From Cucumis sativus (lineage: Eukaryota > Streptophyta > Magnoliopsida > Cucurbitales > Cucurbitaceae), in NCBI RefSeq assembly GCF_000004075.3, contig NC_026659.2, forward strand, positions 28,662,272 through 28,726,271: a stretch of 64,000 nt of DNA, read 5' to 3'. This document shows, piece by piece, positions 1 through 14,038 of the stretch (position 1 is the stretch's first letter; the number at the start of each line of letters is the position of its first letter). The notes beneath the pieces were generated by a model, which saw only the letters and a program-made list of their open reading frames with translations, did no database searches and was not told the origin of the DNA. The position numbers and the translations under genes are program-made.

Positions 1-1610
1 AAGTTATTCCAAGAGTTGAATCAATGGAATTTACTTAAGTTTCCTTCAACCTAAATTAGAAATCTAAATTAGAATGCGATTTCTGTAGTTAATTAGAAAT
101 GAAGCGGAAATTACTCCGAAGAATTTGGCTTTTAGAAAAGGGTAAAGAATGGACCTAAAAAGTCCTAAGCTTCGCAGCTACCAATGCATAGGAACTGAAA
201 TTTACTGTTGTAATTAAATCCTCTATTCTTACTTTTTTCTGTTGTTGTGAGTTAAATTACAATTCAACTTTAGTGTTTGAATTGTCAATTTCTTTCAATC
301 TATATCATATCACCAAAAGTTATTGAAAAAGAAAGTCAAAGAAAGTGCTTTTTTCCCCAATTCTCCCTCCAATTTGAAGTTTACAGCAGCACCTGCAATC
401 ATTTGGGATGTTATAATTTTGCTTTATAAAAATTCTCTATTTAGATAGAAAATTGCTTATGAACTAACTTATAAATCACATAAAAAGTATATATTTTGTG
501 CTATAGAAATCCATGTTTGAAGTGTGTTGAATTCCAAATTATTAATGATAAAAGTTAAAAGTTAAATAATTATTATAACATACCATATTATTTACAAAAA
601 TTCTAGGCCATAATAATATGTTGATATTAATGATTAATTAAAAATAGATTGACTGAATTAACTAATTGGATTATATTTATCAAGTTGGGTAGATGTTTAA
701 TCTCTCTACACAATCTATGACAAAACCCATGAAAACAACGAAATATTAGTTTGTATTTGTGCATCCCAATTGCATATTTTTATATATATAAAAAAGAGTA
801 ATGAATTGGCGGGTGATCAATACTTCTATTTGTTCAAAGAATATCATCAAATAGTTGAATTTTAAATCAATGTCCTTTTTATTACTTTATCAAATGAATT
901 ATATCATAAGCTTCTAAAACAACACCACAAAGTTTGTTAATTATCACAATCAACAAATCTAATTGTCAATTGAAAAATCCTTGAATTTTGTCTTCTTTTT
1001 CTTAGCTTTATGAAACGAGTCATTAATCTCAATCACACAGTACAAGTGATTCGGTGCACTTTTGTTTTTAGATGGGCAAATAATTCATTAGAAAAATAAA
1101 ATAAAATGATGAAAATGATGTTTAGGTCAATAAGTAATTTGAGCATATGGCTAAGTGTTGTTGTCCGAAGGCAATGACATCAATATTTTTGGTGTTTTCT
1201 AATAATTTAAGAAGCTTAGCTTATCCCTTCTATAAATTATGACACCATTTTATCACCTCCATATCCTGTCCCCATCCTCTTCTGATCAAACAAAACATAA
1301 TTTCTTTGACAAATCCCATCACAGTAATCTAAGTTAATTTAGTTTAATTCAAGAACCTTTTGACTTGGAATAGAAAAACAAACTAAAGCTATATCAAATT
1401 AGTTCTTACTAATCACAGAATTAAGATCTCAGGAATTTTCAACAATTGACTTTTGGCAAAAGATATATTTTGGGTTATTTGGTATATATTTGGTCCGTGA
1501 AATGTGAAAAGTTTTTAATAACTATTTTCTAATTATCATGTCTAACAAAATCATGAAAAAATTTAGAAAAGAAATGATTAATTAATCCTATTAGATTATA
1601 AATTTAAGGG
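1..1610. other. AT-rich intergenic DNA, no gene seen
   Basis: This stretch lies downstream of the aminodeoxychorismate synthase gene. I see no open frame with family resemblance, no tRNA-like box pair and no long repeat. It is AT-rich with many short poly-A and poly-T runs. Confidence 0.6.
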
Positions 1611-1611
1611 A

Positions 1612-1895
1612 TAGTGACAAATATAACAATTAGATTCAAAATAACATAACAATTTTAAAAAATTTATAAATATAGCAAACTCTATAAAAGTTTTTCAATG
1701 ATAGAACACTTATAAATATGTTTTCAAATATTAGTCCATGGGCGATAAAATGTTGGTAACCATCAATTATAATTATCGTTACAGGGGGACATGACTTTTT
1801 TTGAAAAAAAAAATCAACCAATAAATAAAAGCAAACCATTTACAAATTGCTATATCTTCCTGCAGTTTTTGAAAATGTTTAAAAAAAATAACTAA
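1612..1895. repeat. Diverged MITE-like copy (family copy A)
   Basis: The left part reads as 'aaatataacaattagattca' followed by an AT-rich arm with 'aaatatagcaaa', the same order of words as in the better copies near 26.1, 26.4, 32.7 and 57.9 kb. The right arm word 'aaattgctatatctt' appears near 1843. The middle is different from the other copies, so this is an old or rearranged member. Assignment is by eye only. Confidence 0.45.
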
Positions 1896-2214
1896 ATTTG
1901 TGTAATTTAATATTTTAATTAGGGTGTAGTGGGAATCATTGGTTTGCTTGGGAAGAGGAAGGGTGTGGGAATTGTAAGGCTTGATTGATGCAAACAAATT
2001 GCACTCTTCGAAGAGACGTTCTTCGATCCCACCAATCATTACATTCGTTGGATGAGGGATCTCTATACCATATACCATAGCCTACCACCTCATCTCAACT
2101 CATTCAATTTCTATCACCAACAACACCATAATAAAACGATGCTACCAAACAAAATTTAAATCTTATGCGTTCTGCTTTTCTATAACAATAAATACATCAA
2201 ACCTGGAGGGAACA

Positions 2215-2220
<6 letters not shown>

Positions 2221-2244
<24 letters not shown>
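2221..2244. repeat. (TA)n microsatellite
   Basis: An uninterrupted TA dinucleotide run about 75 bp downstream of the ADCS stop codon, probably in or just past its 3' untranslated region. It is likely length-polymorphic. Confidence 0.9.
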
Positions 2245-2245
<1 letters not shown>

Positions 2246-2319
2246 TTCTAAAAAAATAAAAATCAAAAGAAAAAGGACCAACCCGAAAGGAAACTGTGAA
2301 GTAGAGAAGGTAAAATGTT

Positions 2320-5300
2320 CTAAGAATATTCCATCATCACCCTGGAGGGAGCGTTTGTTTTCAAGATCATTTCTTCGTATTCCTCAGTAGGATCTGAGAG
2401 AGCAATAATTGCTCCTCCAGCACCGATGGAAGCTTCTCCTTCATGCAACACAATTGTTCTAATTACAATATTAAGATCAAACGTCTGGTTGTAGGAGATA
2501 TATCCTATGCAACCTGAATAAATACCTCGAGGACAACTCTCGATGGTGTCGAGTAGCTCCATAGACCTCAACTTCGGTGCTCCAGTCATCGAACCACCGG
2601 GAAATGCTGCTTTTATACAGTCCATAGCACTTAAGTTTGCCTGTTTCTTGCCTCGAACTGTGCTCACCATTGTATGGACGGTTGCATATGACTCTATGTC
2701 CATGAGAAGTGGAACGTGAACAGAACCCGGTTCACACACACGACCGAGGTCATTCCTTAGAAGATCGACTATCATTAAGTTTTCGGATTGGTTCTTTTCA
2801 CTGTGTCATGAGAAAGATCCATTAAAACTGAGTTATAATCAAATATTTAATACAATTTCAACAAGAGAGAATGGAAATTGGAAGGCACCCATAGTTTCTA
2901 TGAATGGAAAATCAAATAACGACCCAAAATGAGGTTGAGCGAAGCAAGCAAGCAAGGCCTAACATCTAACATATTTGAGTTAAACAAATTGAGATGAGAA
3001 GATTGATAAAATTTTATCACAACGTATAGATCATGTTAGATTGTATGGTTGCACAGGATATGAACCAATGATAACAGTGTCAAAGAAGGCTCCTAATGTA
3101 TTTAAGTGTAACATGTTTATAAACACTTCACTTGGAAAATCAATCTAAATGGGCCATAAATTAGTAGTATGGGTTTCAGCACTAAATTTGAAGAACATAC
3201 CTATACTGCAACTGCATTTTGAGCTGTTCGTCTTCCTCTGTTGTCACTCCTCGCTTTGATGTCCCTTTAATGGGTTTCGCTTCCAAAACACCATCCCTAT
3301 TCAATTGTAGAAACCGTTCTGGTGATGAACAGCAGATACATATATCTTCTTTTGAAAAATTTAACCAAGCAGCATAAGGTGCCGGATTTGTTTCTCTGAG
3401 CCTGAGGTAAAGCCTCAGGGCGTCAGTATCCTTAATTTTTTTCCTAATTTGGGTTGTGAGGCACAACTCGTAGCTTTCACCATCTTTGATGTATTCCTTA
3501 CACTTTTCAACATCGCTCATATATCCTTCCTTAGATTTCTCAGCAACAAAACCAACTTTGCCCGGTGTAAATGACACATTGACTGAACTTTCTTCTGTTA
3601 ACTTATCTGGAACGGAAGTTCTCAACTCCATAAGCTTAATCTCTGCATCATCCAACCATGATGTAGAAGTATTGCACTCTTCATGTATAGATAACAGGTA
3701 AACGTCATCCGAGGAGTGATCTACAACCAAAAGATTGTCAGCGAAAAAAAAACAAGCATCTGGAGTTCTGGATTTGTGTTGGTTGGAAGCTGCACCACAT
3801 TCTACCTTGAGTTCATACCTAAAGAATATAGAGAGTTATGTTAGAAAAATGTTACCTTTATATCAGCATTGCCAATATTGTGGAAAAAATTTCGTTCACA
3901 TAACTAAATTTCAGAAGATGTAGATTTCTTGATTTTCTATTCATATATGCTCCAGCATCTAGAATGACATGCGAGAGAGACATCTGAAAGCACATCAAAA
4001 TGCATAAACCCATACATGAAGTTACCTAGCACCCATCAAATACACATAACTTTTATGGTTTACTTGCAAGACAAGTCTATGGATCTTTAAAACGATAATC
4101 AGGTGGTTTGAAAATGTTCAAATTATAGTCAAATTGATATCAATAAAGAGACCCATATTTGTATCAGAAAGAAATTTCAACTATCTTGGACATCGATTTG
4201 CACATTGTTTTTTTGCTTCTAGATACTGGGCAACGGCTTTTTACGCCCTCTGTCGTCTTTGACGTTGCCTAACAGCTTTGTTGATTTCCTTGCATCATTT
4301 TTTGTTGGACATTCAATGCATGGTTTGAAGGTGGCTTGGGCTTGTTCCCAACAAAGTTTTGCTCTAACTTCTTTGGGGAGAAAGGAATGGAAAGACTGTC
4401 AGGCACACGTCCTTGGGACACTTCTATGGAATTTGTTTTTTTTTTTTTTCTCATGCAACTTAACAGTACGTGTAAAAAAACACCCTTTTTCTGATTAGTC
4501 TTCCTAATTTATTCAAGAACATGAAACTTTTCACGTAGCACACAGCTTTGGGTGATTGGGACTTGGGAGTTTATACTCCTTATGATGAATGAAATTTGTT
4601 TCTTCTAAAAGATATTAAAAAGAAAATTTTAATTACAAAGATGATAAATAAATAAAAGTAAACGGTACTAAGGTGTAACAAAGCTGAAACTTCTATAGTT
4701 GTATTATGACCAGTGCGTGCAAAAATAATTCAATCTGCTATATATTGCCAGTAGTGACTTACCCGAAGTAGCCAACATATCCACCATGAAAGTCAAATGG
4801 AAGTCCGTCATAGTCTTCCCTTTTGTATTGGAAAGATGAAAGCTCCTGTAAGAGGTAAGCATCAAAATGTATGTCTCAGCCATTGCAATTGATTCATTCA
4901 TATGTTCATATCACTATTAAAAACAAAATGGATGTAAAAATACAATAAAAAATGCACAATACTGAATGTCATGTATGACGAACACTCATCTACAAGAAGG
5001 TAATTGAACAGGTCACATCTTTACCACACAAACAAATTTAGACCTATTGTCACTCGAAAATCCTTAGAAAAAATAACAGAACTGGCATCTGAAAAGAGCA
5101 ACAAGATTAATCTAGACCCCAACGTAGCTCTTTGACTGCTGACAGATATCTCCAAGAAGAAAGAAAGGCTTATGTTTCTTTTTTCTTATTGATAAGATAA
5201 CAGCTTATGTTGAGTAATAATAACCTTGAGGTTCAGATTACAAATTATCACCTAGGTTATACACAACAAAACCAAAATCCTTGAATTTCAGATGATATCA

Positions 5301-8300
5301 AGAAATATTCTTCAAGTACCTTGTTTAGATAGTCAAAGAAACCATCCTTCAAAAATGTTTTGGTTGCTGAGCCTTGAACATCTTCAATCGATAGATAGCC
5401 ACCTCCTTCAAAAGGATGACCACTGAAAAAGAATGTAACTAACTTCTGTAATCAACAATTATTTAAACACTTACTACCACAATCCTAAAAACCAAGATGT
5501 AACTCGAACCTTTCATCTGATAACTGGAAAACCATTTGTTTCCATAGTGATCCACCTTTTCCTCCCATAAATGAAAAACGTGCTCTTCCCTATATAAATT
5601 CAGCATAAAAAATGATTTTCATGACACTTTTGTGGGAAAGTAAAGAATAATGTGAGCAGTTGGACCAATGTTGGTAGATGATCTTTAAACTACAAATTAA
5701 CAATGCAGATACAAAAGAATTGGAATGATAGAAAAAAATATAGAGCATTTAAAAAATAGCATATACGTGACCTTTTAATTTAAGTGACATGTACCTACAG
5801 ACAGCATAAATGATCAAATATTGTTCTGTTCAGATGAGATGAAACATTGCAACAGAAAAGAAAAAATGCCATCGATATTAAAAAGATGAAAAGAAAGAGA
5901 GACTGATCAAATGATATAAAATATGGAGATAAAAAAAGTCATGTAACTTATAATTCAACTATTGTTCTCTTATTCCCAGATTTATCTATATCTATCATTT
6001 GAACTACCTGTAAAAACAAAATGTACTGATTGATTCTCTAGTATACGCATATGACCCACATTAGATATAAGTAGTACTCCAAAAAACTATTTTCTTCACA
6101 CAAAACATAGTATATATTATTAATTCCATTGATAGACGATAAATTAGAACTCGCAGATATGAACTTTGCCATCATTTGGCACTAGAGATCAATCATACTA
6201 AACCCTGCAACATTATGAAGGAATGGAGCTTTTGATAAGTTATTTGAACCCTAACACTGTGAATCAAGAATGCATAGGTCATATATAAATCTATAATGCT
6301 TAACAAAACTAAGCTAGAGTAAGATAAATTAACTCAGTAGACGACCAGACCTTTTCTATCGAGGAACTGTCGAGCCAAAATGTGTTTTCAGCTTTATGAT
6401 GTCCAAACAATTGAAAAAAGATATTTTTAGCACCACCAACTTCAGAAGCCAAATGATCGTATTTCTTCCATGTCAACTTCAGAAATTTGACTCCATTGCT
6501 GGGATATGAAAGATTTACAAGATCAAACATGCCAACACCTTTTCTACAAACTCCATTAAGTCCAATACCTTTACTCGGAAAAGGTCTGTCACTTAATTGG
6601 TCGACTGGTTTCCTTTGTATTATTCGATTTCCTGGGAAAACAGCAACATTTTTGTCAAGTTATCCAAAATAGAAGCTTACAAAAACACTCGATGGCTCAT
6701 TATATAATAATGCAGGTTAAATTATTTTCATTAGACAAAAAGCATCTATTCTCAAGGTCATCCAGTTCAACTAGGAAGCCTCACGTGTAGGGTGAAGTAA
6801 ATGTAGTCAATTCAATTCAATCGACAATTGTGATTCGGCCTTCAAACTCATGGACAAGTTTTCATCACAAATAACTTGTCTTTATCAAAAACAAGACTTA
6901 TACTTTATCATCAGGCTATCATAAATAATTTGTTATACACATGCTAACTTGCAAAATAATTGAAAACTCTGAACTCAGGCAAAAGCAATATAGCTAACAC
7001 AATAAAAGGCGTATAGCATGCATACATGAGCCATGACTTAAATGCACAAGGGAATAAACAGTCACCGAATTTTACCAGAATAATCTACATTTTCTTTGTG
7101 GGCGACTAATGGTCCATAGTTAAGCCAATGATCCTCTGTGATTTCTCTAAAATTTTTAAATATCTCTCTTCCAAAACAGGTTCCAACGCTCTCTGGATGA
7201 AACTGAAGATCATATAGAAACATAGATATTGTGAGTACAATAACTCAAAGATTGTTAATCACAAACAAAATAACATACACTCCACCTGAACACCATAATG
7301 AGGCCTGATAGAATGCATGACTGCCATGAGAACTTTTCCATTTTCCTTATTTCTATGGCCGTTGAAAGGCCAAACACGTAGAGATTTTTGTACCTCTGAC
7401 CTAGAATCACTAGGCACAATGTCACAAGCATCTGAAATTGAGGAAGAATTGCTAATCTCAAGAAATGATTGGGTATCTGTGGAACAGGTCCATGATATAG
7501 GAATTAGTTCCTTGGGAAGTGATTCAGGATCTATTACAAGTGAATGATATCTTACAACCTGCAACAAGTCAGCCAGAAATGTTACCGTAATATTGTTTCG
7601 CTAAAATAACGTATTCTTTCCATGCCAGTCATTGTCACTAAGTATAGGTTATTATAATAGTACGATGAAAATTCTCGTTGATAGTCATTTGGGCGACATG
7701 AAGAGCCTCTATAATGAACATAAAATAATAAGTCATATCATTACTGATTTTGATGATACAAGTAACTTTTTGTTATAAACTGAAGTTTGGATCCTGCTGT
7801 ATTTTTTTTTTTTTAATTTCATTTGAGTAAGAAAATTGTGATGTCTTTGCCATTGTTCATCATTGCAATTGACCTCATAAAACAATAAGCAAGGAATGAT
7901 ACACAATATATCACTTAGTAAAACTTAAAGAAGAAACAAATATAACAGCATTTTATAAAACTGACCTTGGAACCAGAATTTCTCCCAGATGGTATGCCAT
8001 TGAAAAGACTACAGCCATTGTGCTCAATTTCACTGTGCAAGAGTTAGAAACTGGAGAAATAAGTACAAGGACGAACATGTTATACTAACCAATGTTAAGA
8101 GAGCCAATAAGAATACTTCAAAAATTAAAACCAATTCATATCATTTATGAGAAAGGTCCGTGATTCAGTCACAATATTTTATTTTATAATTCGTACTCCA
8201 AACAAATGGACCTGTTCACCAAGCGGACAGAAAATATACCCATGAGAATTTCTCTGTAACACCAAGCTTACCTTAGGCGTCCATGGACTGGCTCATTTGC

Positions 8301-10260
8301 ATGAACAACTTTAGCTCCATGCACATAACCTAAAGCCTGCAAAAATCATATGCATAAGAATATCATTTAAAAAAAGTGCAAACTGTCCTTGAGAAGAGGA
8401 GAACATACCTGATGCCCAAGACAAACACCTAAAATGGGAATATCCTTGCACTCATGGAGGAGACGTAGACATATTCCTAAAAGATTAAATGTTCCACGAT
8501 GAAAGTGAAGTTTAATAAGCAGGAAAGATACAGGGATAAACAGCTGAAAATTTTCAAGCAAACCAAATTAAATTTGAAGAACAATGTTCTGACAACAACA
8601 AGAACTAAATTTTGTTTTTGGGAGAAATAAGTTAAAGCTCAAAACAAAACAGAAAAAGTTGATATTCTGAATGAGACTAGGATGTTGATGGAAATATGAT
8701 GATGGATAGGAATGTATGTAACAAAGTGATATTGCCATATTATACCAGTCAACATTTCAAAATGACCCTTGATTGAAATAGATTACAGAAAGGTAAAAAT
8801 CCCACATTTATATCATTGTTTATGCCTACCTATATCATTGGCACATGCTGGAGAACCAGGCCCAGGAGATATAACAATATTATCAAATGCCTTCTCTTCA
8901 TACAAGTAATGACATAAATCTTCCCATGTCCAATCGTCATTTCGTATTACCACAGGAGGCACTGGCACAAAACCAAAGAAGTATAAGAGAATCGCAAGAG
9001 CAGTTTCATTCTTCAACCGCATCTACTTCAATAGCAGTAAACTTCACCATCACCTACCTTTACTGAAGAATAATTAAGTGTTCAGTTGTTTTATTTGGTC
9101 TGTAGGTCCTAATCCCTTTTACTTCCATAATGCAATAAATTTAGTTTACTCTATGGTTAACATCAATTAACATACACGTTCATACATTGTGTAGTAAAGG
9201 TTTGCCATAAACGAAAACAGGCAAATCTATGAACAACAGAAATGCTGAAATGGGTCATCATAGAATAATTGGGCCAGATGCTGCATCTTTAACTGTCGAG
9301 ATGAATTAAGAGATTGATAATAATATATAAAAACTCATTTGATCATTTTCAAGAAAAAAATTGCCTAAGTTGTCATGTTTTGTGGACTACACACACTATA
9401 AAGTAATAAGCCTAGCCCAAACAGAAGTAAATTATTGTTCGGAAGTGTGTCAAAAAGTTGATGATAAAAATAAAAGCTCTTAACTGTGAGCCTCCACAGT
9501 AATTCATTAGGTGAAGGGATGATCTGCCCAAACCTGTAAAGTCAGATAGCTACGAATATTACTCCTGCTAGGAGAAACATTGTGTTTTTTAGTTTTTCAA
9601 ATGGTTCATGACCTGGGGATTTATTCATACCTTGATGTTTTGTTTGAGATTGAACATGTACTATAGGAAGACCACTTTCAGTCAAAACAAGCTGAGTAGT
9701 GCATACTCACGAGCATAAACAAGTATAGAGACAACGAAAAATCATCGTAAGTTGGTAAAGAGACGACGGCACACAAATCAAGAAAATGACGCAATAGCTC
9801 ACCCTAATAAAGAAGAGTGTAAAGCAAAATTGATATGCTATGCATGAACCGCAAACAAAAATCATATACAAGAGAACTCAGATGACATGCAAAGCTTAAA
9901 CAAGAGCAGATACGGAGATAGGAAAAACCTACATCCATTGATGACTGACAAATCTTGGTAAATATTGTATGTGTAACTATCATAGTTGTCAATCAACAAC
10001 GTTCTCACAAACTCAAGCTTCAAACGAGGCTTATGCTGCTGTTCCTTCCTCATAAACGATCCTTCCATAAGCTTCGAAGTAGTCGGACAAGATAAAGACA
10101 ACATTCCCGCATTTTTCCTTAATGCTTTACACTGTCTTTTTTGTTCGAGATAATAAATTCTTACAAAACCATCCGACGTGAGTGAATTCAAGCTCGAATA
10201 CAACATACCGCCATCCCGCAAATTAAACTCGGACGACAATGAATGAAAACCCGTATACAT
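2320..10260 (-). CDS. ADCS: Aminodeoxychorismate synthase, chloroplastic (PabA-PabB fusion)
   Basis: Makes 4-amino-4-deoxychorismate from chorismate and glutamine, the first step of the plastid pABA branch of folate synthesis. Thirteen exons, read downward: 10260-9933, 8961-8830, 8476-8409, 8336-8272, 8032-7966, 7558-7286, 7202-7076, 6631-6351, 5589-5510, 5422-5320, 4845-4763, 3818-3201, 2800-2320. All junctions keep frame; product 901 aa, close to the plant norm of about 920. The first ~85 residues look like a transit peptide. The glutamine amidotransferase half has [16 protein letters not shown], the nucleophile Cys172 in GVCLGHQ, and His313/Glu315 in FHPES. The synthase half has PIKGT with Lys720 (the residue typical of PabB; anthranilate synthases have Ala), [11 protein letters not shown] near 753 and [10 protein letters not shown] at 809-818. 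All key residues are present. Very confident. Confidence 0.96.
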
Positions 10261-11095
10261 TTTTTCCTTTTTCCTATTCTTATGAAAGTTTGTTAATGGT
10301 TAGATATAATTACACCCATATATAGTTTCCACCTCCCATCCAACTCTGCATTAAAAACAAAAAAAAAAAAACAAAAAAACTCAATCAGCTAAACTACTGA
10401 AGTAAACACTCGATCTCAAAACTATTCAGAGAAGATCTGTATAGAAAATCCAATTCTAGTGATTCATTTCGAATCGGCAGCTCAAAACCAATGCAGTTAT
10501 TAACAACATTTCAGTTATAGAATATTCGACCAAATCTAATTAATCACAGTGACCAAACCCAAACAATCATATTGAGAAGTAAAACAAGTATCAAAATAAG
10601 CAGAAAGACAGATGCAAAAGAAAAAAAAAAAGATTGGGCATAAACCAGATTCAAATGGGGAAGAAGTAGAGAGTCAAACCTGGAAGGGGAGAGCGGCAGA
10701 GGAGAGGGGAGTAGCATAAAAATGGCGGTATTTATGGAGGTATGCAAAAGGGCGGGACGTAGGTGCTCTTTGATGAACACCAACTGAATTTGATACGGGA
10801 ATTCCTCGATGGAGGCCGCATGTTGCCCCATTCCAAATTCATTATTATATAATTATATGAGGCTATGATTACTTCATCCAATCCCAATCCCTTTCTATTT
10901 TGTTCTTTCTCTTCTTCTTCTTCCTTCAATCCTAATTCTTTCTTTCTTACATCATATAATATAACTAACAATAACAATAAGATTTATTGGGAGAATCCAA
11001 ATTCAGTTGAAAAATACATCACAAACTAAATGTTGGTTTGAATCTTGTGGTGGTTGTTTTCAAAAATTTGACACATAGTTAAGAGAAGATTAAGA
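10261..11095 (-). promoter_or_regulatory. ADCS 5' flank and probable leader
   Basis: Region upstream of the ADCS start codon. Read on the minus strand, a stretch near 10.69 kb ends in a possible splice donor ('caggtttgac'), so the leader may contain a non-coding first exon and an intron. I cannot place the transcription start. No other gene is visible. Confidence 0.4.
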
Positions 11096-11119
11096 AATTG
11101 CCACAACTTAAGCAATCAA

Positions 11120-11224
11120 AAGTGTGGAAGAATGTGTGCCATGTGCTCACTAAGAAATAACAAGTGGTTATATAATGAACAAATAAGAAATAACAAGTGT
11201 GGAAGAATGTGTGCCATGTGCTCA
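11120..11224. repeat. 30-bp direct repeat, spacing 75 bp
   Basis: The word 'aagtgtggaagaatgtgtgc' continuing to 'catgtgctca' occurs at 11120-11149 and again at 11195-11224. A second nested word, 'taagaaataacaagtg', occurs near 11151 and 11185. This looks like a small local duplication with a staggered internal copy. Confidence 0.8.
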
Positions 11225-13560
11225 TTAAGAACACATTTTATTGTCATATAACAAAGTTTTCACATCAATCGATAGCATGATAAATAGGGACTAAAATATT
11301 AGGATTCAAATTCCCTACTTCTATTTGAACTTACAAAATGTTAATGCTTTGTTGCATTTTTTTTTCTTGTTGGTCATTTTTTCTAATGAAAAGTTGATAT
11401 CTAACTGTTTTAATTTAAATATATATATAGTGACGGACTCGTTTGTCGAACAAATGAATCTATGAGTGGATGGATTCTCTTTTTCCTGCTTTTCCATTGC
11501 GGTGAAATGAGTTGTTGTTAGTCACTTCAGTCATTCACTCCTCTCCGTAGGAATATGATTTACGTAGATGCTCACATACAGTTTCGTCGTTCTTGCTCAC
11601 AGTACTCGTTGAGGATAGTCGGTTGAGGATATATTCAGATTTATCTAAGGTAAGTAATTCTATCATAAGGTACAATAAATCTTTCATCTCTCGCTCACAA
11701 TACTCGTCGGGACAATATGCCTAAAGAAGAAGAGTCAATTTTAAGAAAAATAAATTTTTATTTTCCTTTTTTTTTTACTCTCATTATATACAATACGAAA
11801 AATAACAACAAACACTTATAGGTTAAATAACTATGTATTCCAACCACAATTTTTCTTAATGCAAGCTAAATAATTGTTTTACTACGGATGTGCGATTTTA
11901 TAAATTAATCTTCACCCACGAAAGTGGTAGGATTTTGTTTTGGTTCGATTCAAGTTGATTAATTATGAACGAGAAGATATTTCAACTTAAAGTAAAAGCA
12001 ACAAACTTTTTTTTTCCCTTAGCAACCTAACACCACCTTAGGTAGCTTAAGATTTAAATCTCTAATATTAAAATCAACAAAATCCAATTACAAATTTGGT
12101 CCCATAATTAACATTTAATTAGCACAAGATTTTTAAACCTCAAAACTAATTTTTTTTTTTTAAAAAAAATTAAGCTTTGTATGACCAAAATGAAAAATAG
12201 CAGATTCAAAATTTTGGACAAAATTCATAATTTAACTATAATTATTTATTTATTGATCTTCATTAGCATTGGGCCTGACTGGATCATAGCCCAGGGAAAT
12301 TTGGGTCATGTGAAGCCCAATAGCTTTTATAAGAAGAAAATTTCAGTTATTTGTAATTGTTCCCTAATACAATCTTTAATTTCAACCTTTCTTGTTTCTA
12401 TTAATTACCTATTTCTTTTTATTTTTAATTATTACATATTTTGGGTAAATGAAAATAAATTTTAATAACAGAAAATATAATACAAATGTATTATTTCTAA
12501 AAAAAAATTAATAAATTTTAAACAAGAATATCAGGGAACAATTACAAATAACACAAAATATAATATAAATGTATTCTTTCTATAAAAAAAAATTAATAAA
12601 TTTTAAACAAGAATTTAAGTTTTTAGAAAAAAAAATATAAATTTAAAAAAGAGAAAATAAAAAGTACAAAATTATTAGATATTTTTCAAAAATATAAAAA
12701 TTGACAAACTATTTACCCTCTACATAACAAAACCACTAAAAGACAAAATTAATTACACTTAATTTGTTAAGTGTAAATATTCGGTCAAAATCTTCGAGTT
12801 GCTATAACCTAAGAGTAATCAACTTAACGTTGTAGCCTCAAACGGTCAATTGTAAGCAACTCTTATCACTTGGTAGTTAGAGTTCAATCGTGACAAAAAC
12901 TCTCGTTTCCTATTGTTAAAGGTAAATTTGCGACTATTGTTAATCTCAACGTATAATTACACTTAGTTGTAAATTAAGGTTAATTAAACTATAAATTTAG
13001 TTCAACAACTTTTTGATTTATGTCTACTTGATATTTGAACTCTTTAAGTTATAAATTTAATTCATAAACTTTCGAATCTATTAAGACTCGTGAACATACC
13101 TAGATTCACAATCGAAGAATTACCTCAAACTTTACGAACTAGACTTATAATTCAATCCACGTGAAACAAATAGAGAAACTCGACGACAACAACTAGGTAA
13201 AATTGGATTAACATTTTCTCTTTTATGGATTAAAGTAAAAATTAACCATGGTTGAGTTAATATCAATTTCTCCCCAGCTTTTTTTTTTTTTTTTTGAGTC
13301 ATATTATTTTTTATTATAAACCAAAAAACAAAGAAAAGAAAGAGAGAAAAAAAAATAATTGCAGAGTGGTCCTTGTAAAGGAAGGACAAGAGTTGGATTG
13401 TGAAAGTACAATTTTTTATTATGGTCCCTCAATCTCCTAGTAAACTGGCGTTAGCCTTTATATATATAATATATACTTACAATTACACACCATGCTAACC
13501 TAAGTATTATAAATATATCAACTATAGGTCTCTGCCCAATGATATAATGTTTACCTATAC
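11225..13560. other. Intergenic DNA, no gene seen
   Basis: AT-rich sequence with poly-T tracts. A short plus-strand open frame at 12181-12465 is low-complexity and resembles no family. The words around 12480-12530 ('acaaatgtattatttcta') recur near 12555-12610, a local duplication of about 75 bp. Confidence 0.5.
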
Positions 13561-13604
13561 ATAGGGTTATACAAATTTTCTCATCAAGTTTGTAATCTCT
13601 TGTT

Positions 13605-13670
13605 GGTGTGGTATAGTTGCTAAAGTATGACAACATGTTTCGAGAAGATTATGTAACGATTCAAGTCCAA
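13605..13670 (+). repeat. Weak tRNA-related SINE candidate
   Basis: 'gtggtatagttgctaaag' followed about 45 bp later by 'cgattcaagtcc' recalls the A and B boxes of tRNA-derived SINEs. The A box fits poorly and no tail is clear, so confidence is low. Confidence 0.25.
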
Positions 13671-13689
13671 GATTCAAAATTTGGATCTC

Positions 13690-14038
13690 TTGTATTATTC
13701 ATCCTAGGAAAATTCGATTAAGTAGGCTTAGTTTTAAAGTTTTAATGATATCGAGCTATTAAAAAAGAAGGTGCATCTCTTTGCTAATATATTCATTGTG
13801 TCCTGGTTTGTTCTCACTCATATGCATCGTAGAAAAATTCAACTAAGTAGGCTTAACTTTGAAGTTCTCATGATATCGAGGTACGTAAAAGGAAGGTGCA
13901 TCTCTTGTTTGGTATATTCACTGTCTCCTGCTTTGTTCTCATTCACACATGCATTTCAGAAAAATTCAACTAAGCAAGCTTAACTTTGGAATTTCTATGA
14001 TATCGAGCTATCGAAAAAGAAGATGCACCTCTTGCTGG
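13690..14038. repeat. Tandem repeat, about 125 bp unit, nearly three copies
   Basis: Three successive copies carry the words 'aattc(g/a)a(t/c)taag(t/c)a(g/a)gctta', 'atgatatcgag', 'gaaggtgcatctct' and 'ttgttctca'. The anchor 'aattc' falls at 13711, 13836 and 13963, giving spacings of 125 and 127 bp. Copies differ by scattered substitutions, so the array is not recent. It lies in the gene-poor stretch between ADCS and MIR160. Confidence 0.85.

Noticed and set aside
3486..3701. Plus-strand open frame inside ADCS exon 12
   Set aside because: Antisense shadow of the long coding exon; no family signal.
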